NCBI GenBank assembly: GCA_937889645.1
Contig: CALBZE010000144.1
Span: 1 to 9,568, forward strand
Length of the DNA: 9,568 bases
Direction of reading: 5' to 3'
From: an uncultured bacterium
Lineage (GTDB): Bacteria; Gemmatimonadota; Gemmatimonadetes; Longimicrobiales; RSA9
The position numbers and the translations under genes are program-made. Positions within the stretch are counted from its first letter, which is position 1, and every line of letters begins with the position of its first letter. The notes below the pieces were generated by a model. It did not search any database. It was not told the DNA's origin and saw only the letters and a program-made list of their open reading frames with translations. Shown in pieces: positions 6,420-9,568 of this stretch.

Positions 6420-7238
6420 ATGCAGTCGTATCTCAGGACGCCGCAACCATTTACGTACCCGAAGCCCGTTGCGGCAATGGTGCTTGTCTTCGTTCTCGCC
6501 GCGGCCCGCGTCGCGGCCGCCCAATCCGGACCCTCGGCGGAACAAGACACCGCGACGGAGTCGTCCACCGAACCGACCGACCGGTGGGCGGCCGCCGCCG
6601 AGTTCAGCATGACCGCCGCGTCCGGCAACCAGAACATGACGGTCCTGGCCACCGGCTTCACGTTGCGCCACCTGCGGAGTGAGATCTTCGACCTCCAGGT
6701 CAAGATCCAGGCCCGCTACGGCTCGAGCGGCGGCGAACAGGTCATCGAGAACTATCAGGGGACGTTCAACTTCGACATCGGCCCGAGGCACCGCTGGTCG
6801 CCGTTCATCTACAGCACGGCGGAGCACGACCCGTTCAAGCTCCTGGACGTCCGGGTAAACAGCGGCGCGGGCGCCAAGTACCGCCTGTACCGCGCGGAGA
6901 ATGGCGACGAGGCGTCGTTGAGCCTGGCGATGCTGCACTCATACGAGGCGCTGGCGACCGTGGGCGCCCGGACCACCAATGCGGCGCGCTGGAGCGTGCA
7001 CCTGACCGGGAGCCAGCGTCTGGCGGACGGCGTTACGCTATCGAGCCAGGCGCGCTACGAGCCGGTGGTCGACGATATCGACGATTTTCTTTTCACCTTC
7101 GACGCCGGGCTCAAGGTGCTCGTGACGCAGCGCATCGCGGTCTCGATCACGCACCAGTACAACCAGGACACCACACCGGCCCAGGGCGTCGGTGAAATCG
7201 ACCGCCTAACGAAGGCAGGGATCATCATCGAGCTATGA
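6420..7238 (+). CDS. DUF481 (YdiY-like) outer-membrane protein
   Basis: The product is 272 aa. The N-terminus reads MQSYLRTPQPFTYPKP, then a hydrophobic run VAAMVLVFVLAAARVAAAQ, with likely signal peptidase I cleavage after AAA near residue 37. The mature part begins with a Glu/Thr/Ser-rich linker and then alternating beta-strand pattern: AAEFSMTAASGNQNMTVLATGFTL, DLQVKIQARYGSS, YQGTFNFDIG, WSPFIYSTAEHD, GAGAKYRLYR and VLVTQRIAVSITHQYNQD. This is the short beta-barrel style of DUF481/YdiY. The family's function is not settled. The ATG at 6420 has GGGAG three bases upstream; an in-frame ATG at 6381 would add 13 residues with no ribosome site. The stop overlaps the next start as ATGA (7235-7238). 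The C-terminus ends in Leu, not the usual aromatic residue. Confidence 0.75.
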   Translation: MQSYLRTPQPFTYPKPVAAMVLVFVLAAARVAAAQSGPSAEQDTATESSTEPTDRWAAAAEFSMTAASGNQNMTVLATGFTLRHLRSEIFDLQVKIQARYGSSGGEQVIENYQGTFNFDIGPRHRWSPFIYSTAEHDPFKLLDVRVNSGAGAKYRLYRAENGDEASLSLAMLHSYEALATVGARTTNAARWSVHLTGSQRLADGVTLSSQARYEPVVDDIDDFLFTFDAGLKVLVTQRIAVSITHQYNQDTTPAQGVGEIDRLTKAGIIIEL

Positions 7239-8218
7239 CCTGGCGAACCCGCGTTGGCTCCGGTTGGGCTTCGGCCCTGATTGTAACGTTCGTGGCGGGC
7301 TGCGACAACGTCGACTGGGGCGGCGCGGACATCGCTATCGTGCCGCCGCCGCCCGGCGCGATGGCGGCGGACGAGGAGGCGAGCCCACAGCAGGAGCGGC
7401 TCCCCGACGGCCCGATCGTCTACTACGTGACCCCGGACGCGGACGGCGCGACGCTGCGGCCGATCGCCGAGATCGGCCGCGACACGCTGATCCCCGTCGC
7501 TCCGCGCGTCGACCCGGAGGCGTACGCCCGCGGCTTCATCGGCACGCACATGCGCACCGGTACCGAGTTCGCGCTGTACCGCGGCGGCGCGCGCGTCGGC
7601 ACGTTCGTCCTGTCGGAGGCGGGGCTCGCGCCCGAGAACGTCTGCCCCAGGGTCCCGCTCGGTCGCGGCGTCCTCGAGCTGATGCCCGGCGCGGACACGA
7701 TCCCCGAATTCCTCGCGCTCGCCAAGTCGCACGCGCCGCCGGACGCGCCGCTCGGCGTCACGGGCGGGCTCCAGCCCGACCGTCGCATGCAGATCCTCGG
7801 CCCGATCCTGGCCGAGCGCCTGCTCCGCGCCCGCGGCGCGCCGCTCCCCGGCAACTGGACGCGCGCGATGGCGCAGCTCAAGCCGTTCCCGATGGCCGGC
7901 GAGCAGGACCCGGCCTTCGCCGCCACCTTCCTCGTCGGCGACTCGCTCGGCATCGGCCTCGACAACGACGGCCACAGCCTCTTCATGATCGCCGAGCCGC
8001 GGCCGCAGGTCGGGTACGACACCGCGTACGCGAGCTTCACTCCGTACGAGCGCGACGGGAAGGCCGCGCCGCGCGTCGTCGACTTCCTCGATTGGGACCG
8101 CGACGGCCAGGCCGAGCTGCTCCTCGAGGTCTACGGCACCGACCGCTCCTGGTTCGAGACGATCAGCGCCGCCCCGGGCGGCGGTTGGAGGAAGCAGGTC
8201 TCGACGCGCTGTCGTTAG
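7235..8218 (+). CDS. Putative lipoprotein of unknown function
   Basis: The product is 327 aa. Residues 1-23 are a lipoprotein signal: MTWRTR, a hydrophobic stretch and the lipobox VAGC with Cys23, so the mature protein should be lipid-anchored. A Pro-rich linker (37-40) follows. The rest is soluble, mixed alpha/beta, and I recognise no family. Near the end VDFLDWDRDGQAELLLEVYG (282-301) has the DxDxDG calcium-loop pattern (Asp286, Asp288, Asp290) seen in FG-GAP/VCBS repeats. It is translationally coupled to the DUF481 gene by ATGA (7235-7238) and probably shares its promoter. Joint action at the outer membrane is inference from coupling only. Confidence 0.7.
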   Translation: MTWRTRVGSGWASALIVTFVAGCDNVDWGGADIAIVPPPPGAMAADEEASPQQERLPDGPIVYYVTPDADGATLRPIAEIGRDTLIPVAPRVDPEAYARGFIGTHMRTGTEFALYRGGARVGTFVLSEAGLAPENVCPRVPLGRGVLELMPGADTIPEFLALAKSHAPPDAPLGVTGGLQPDRRMQILGPILAERLLRARGAPLPGNWTRAMAQLKPFPMAGEQDPAFAATFLVGDSLGIGLDNDGHSLFMIAEPRPQVGYDTAYASFTPYERDGKAAPRVVDFLDWDRDGQAELLLEVYGTDRSWFETISAAPGGGWRKQVSTRCR

Positions 8219-8249
8219 AAGCCGAACCGGCTACCGCCAGACGTCGACC

Positions 8250-8405
8250 ATGGTGCGAACACTGCCGTACGCTCGGCGTACGGCTCGGCGTCACTGTCCT
8301 TTTCCTCGCCGCATCCCCGATGAACGCCCAGACGAGCGACCGTCCGCGTTCCGCGATTTGTTCGAGCTGTTGCAGATCCGGGCGTACACGCAAGATCCCG
8401 AGTGA
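8250..8405 (+). CDS. Doubtful 51-aa ORF; may hide a decayed secreted protein
   Basis: ATG 8250 opens a 51-codon frame ending with TGA at 8403-8405, six bases before the ribosome site of the DUF1028 gene. Its N-terminus is Arg-rich (MVRTLPYARRTARRHCPFPRR). The last 18 residues, FRDLFELLQIRAYTQDPE, look like a normal amphipathic helix. In the +1 frame across 8280-8330 the DNA reads LGVRLGVTVLFLAASPMNAQ, a convincing signal-peptide core with an A-x-A-like end. A frameshift in and out of that frame would make one sensible small secreted protein. No clear Shine-Dalgarno precedes 8250. It could be a pseudogene, a sequencing error or chance. Confidence 0.3.
   Translation: MVRTLPYARRTARRHCPFPRRIPDERPDERPSAFRDLFELLQIRAYTQDPE
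8264..8284. terminator. Hairpin after the lipoprotein gene
   Basis: GCCGTACG (8264-8271) and CGTACGGC (8277-8284) form a perfect 8-bp stem with a 5-base loop CTCGG, 46 bases after the lipoprotein stop. A weak CCTTTTCC run lies 15 bases downstream. It may reduce readthrough between the coupled pair and DUF1028. Confidence 0.35.
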
Positions 8406-8420
8406 ACCCCGGAGGCAGCC

Positions 8421-9425
8421 ATGAAGCGCTCTCTGTCCGCCACGTTAGCACTCCTCCTGTTCGCCGCCGCGCCCGTCCCGGCGCAGCGGCCGGTGCACAC
8501 CTACTCGATCGTGGCGCGCGACCCCGAGACAGGTCAGCTCGGCGTCGCCGTGCAGTCGCATTGGTTCAGCGTGGGTCCGATCGTGCCGTGGGCCGAGGCC
8601 GGCGTCGGCGCGATCGCGACGCAGTCGTTCGCGGACCCGGCGTACGGCCCGCTCGCGCTCGAGCTGCTCCGCGCGGGGAGGACCGCCGAGCAGGCGCTCG
8701 CGGGGCTCCTCGCCGCGGACCCGCACCCCGAAGTCCGGCAGGTCGCGATCATCGACGCGGCCGGGAACGTGGCCGCGCACACCGGTTCCCTGAACATCGA
8801 GGCGGCCGGCCACCGGACCGGGCCGAATTACTCGGTCCAGGCGAACCTCATGCTGAAGCCGACCGTGCCGGATGCGATGGCGCGTGCGTTCGAGAACGCG
8901 AAGGGCGATCTGGCCGACCGGCTCCTCGCCGCGCTCGAAGCCGCGCAGGCCGAGGGCGGCGACATCCGCGGCGCGCAGTCCGCGGCGATCGTCGTCGTCT
9001 CCGGCACGCCGACCGGCCGGCCGTGGGAGGACCGGATCTTCGACCTGCGCGTCGAGGACCATCCCGAGCCGGTCAAGGAGCTGCGCCGGCTCGTGCACCT
9101 GGCCCGGGCGTACCGGCACATGAACGCCGGCGACGCGGCCGTGGCCGAGGGCGACGTCGAGCGCGCGCTCCAGGAGTACGCAACCGCCGAGAGCATGGTC
9201 CCCGACGAGGCGACGAACGGCGAGATGGTCTTCTGGCACGCCGTGATGCTGGCCAACCTCGGCCGGGTCGACGAGGCGCTTCCTCTCTTCCGCCGCGCGT
9301 TCGCCCAGGACCCGAACTGGATCGAGCTGGTCCGGCGGCTGCCGAAGGCCGGTCAGCTCCCGGACGACCCGGCGCTGATCGAGCGGATCGTCTCGGCCGG
9401 CACGACGGCGGCTCGATCGCGCTGA
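8421..9425 (+). CDS. Secreted DUF1028 (Ntn-hydrolase-like) protein with helical C-terminal tail
   Basis: The product is 334 aa. A Sec signal peptide (MKRSLSATLALLLFAAAPVPAQ) ends near residue 22, leaving RPVHTYSIVARD. Residues about 26-213 match DUF1028: TYSIVARDPETGQLGVAVQSH (27-47), a GVGAIATQSFADPAYGP (61-77) stretch, RQVAIIDAAGNVAAHTG and YSVQANLM. The fold of this family is Ntn-hydrolase-like, but its enzymatic activity is not established. Residues about 220-310 form two or three TPR-like helical pairs (GDAAVAEGDVERALQEYATAES and GRVDEALPLFRRAFAQDPNWIEL), probably for protein contacts. The ATG at 8421 is well supported by GGAGG at 8411-8415. The protein should be exported. The gene appears to end a transcript, with an inverted repeat just after it. 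Confidence in the family is high; the substrate is unknown. Confidence 0.85.
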   Translation: MKRSLSATLALLLFAAAPVPAQRPVHTYSIVARDPETGQLGVAVQSHWFSVGPIVPWAEAGVGAIATQSFADPAYGPLALELLRAGRTAEQALAGLLAADPHPEVRQVAIIDAAGNVAAHTGSLNIEAAGHRTGPNYSVQANLMLKPTVPDAMARAFENAKGDLADRLLAALEAAQAEGGDIRGAQSAAIVVVSGTPTGRPWEDRIFDLRVEDHPEPVKELRRLVHLARAYRHMNAGDAAVAEGDVERALQEYATAESMVPDEATNGEMVFWHAVMLANLGRVDEALPLFRRAFAQDPNWIELVRRLPKAGQLPDDPALIERIVSAGTTAARSR

Positions 9426-9436
9426 CAACGAGTTAC

Positions 9437-9490
9437 GCGACCCGGCGCCGGCCGCATCGGAGGGGGCGGCTTGCGTCCGCGCCGGGTCGC
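9437..9490. terminator. 12-bp-stem inverted repeat after the DUF1028 gene
   Basis: GCGACCCGGCGC (9437-9448) and GCGCCGGGTCGC (9479-9490) are perfectly complementary. They form a 12-bp stem around a 30-base loop starting 11 bases past the stop codon. No T tract follows, though GTTAGGTT comes next. It probably ends the DUF1028 transcript and insulates the riboswitch that follows. Confidence 0.5.
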
Positions 9491-9493
9491 CGT

Positions 9494-9568
9494 TAGGTTC
9501 GGGTCGACATAACACGAACGGGGCCTACCGGAAGTCCGGTGCAAGACCGGCGCGGCCCCGCCACTGTG
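9494..9568 (+). promoter_or_regulatory. Cobalamin riboswitch, 5' part, cut by window edge
   Basis: The last bases contain the conserved cobalamin riboswitch core: GGAAGTCCGGTGCAAGACCGG (9530-9550) followed by GCGCGGCCCCGCCACTGTG up to the end, preceded by ATAACACGAACGGGG. This matches the known pattern of a GGTGNAA loop and then CCCGCCACTGTG. The left boundary is approximate. The rest of the aptamer, including the B12-box side, lies to the right. It predicts B12-repressed expression of a + strand gene next door, commonly a BtuB-type TonB receptor or a cobalamin biosynthesis gene. Confidence 0.85.

Noticed and set aside
6329..6703. N-terminal extension of NurA
   Set aside because: It lies antisense to the DUF481 coding region and shows no nuclease sequence.
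8402..9496. Alternative + strand frame across the DUF1028 gene
   Set aside because: It overlaps DUF1028 completely with an Arg/Gly-rich sequence, while the DUF1028 frame has a signal peptide, a good ribosome site and family motifs.

Overview
The window is about 9.6 kb of very GC-rich bacterial DNA. Genes are tightly packed, and several neighbours share a 4-base ATGA stop/start overlap. Gene content (bactofilin, HerA/NurA pair, secreted DUF1028 protein with a helical repeat tail, DUF481 outer-membrane protein, lipoprotein) and the GC-rich style fit a Gram-negative soil or sediment bacterium. Gemmatimonadota is my best guess, but this is inference from style and content, not from a marker gene.

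Region 1-451 holds no convincing gene. It starts with two copies of a 17-bp AT-richer direct repeat, possibly the edge of a mobile element. Two degenerate C-rich tandem arrays follow, with periods of about 24 bp and 11-12 bp. A bactofilin-type cytoskeletal protein with a hexapeptide-repeat tail follows on the + strand (452-1204). It converges on the main minus-strand operon.

The minus-strand operon runs from about 6328 down to 1394. Its order is a NurA-like nuclease, an FMN-dependent flavin reductase-like protein, a polytopic membrane domain fused in frame to a short-chain dehydrogenase, and a HerA-type hexameric DNA translocase/ATPase. Every junction is a 4-base ATGA overlap, so the four are probably co-transcribed and translationally coupled. 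NurA and HerA form a known DNA-end-processing pair. Finding them at the two ends of an operon with two redox genes between them is the most unusual arrangement here. The HerA gene also carries an in-frame block of about 75 residues built from 27-bp and GGGCTCA-type repeats, just after its Walker A motif.

A divergent + strand cluster begins at 6420. It has a DUF481 (YdiY-like) outer-membrane protein, overlapped by ATGA with a lipoprotein of unknown function. A 202-bp gap with a hairpin and a puzzling 51-codon ORF follows, then a secreted DUF1028 protein. A 12-bp-stem inverted repeat follows DUF1028 and may terminate it. The last roughly 75 bases are the 5' part of a cobalamin riboswitch that must control a gene beyond the right edge, probably for B12 uptake or synthesis.
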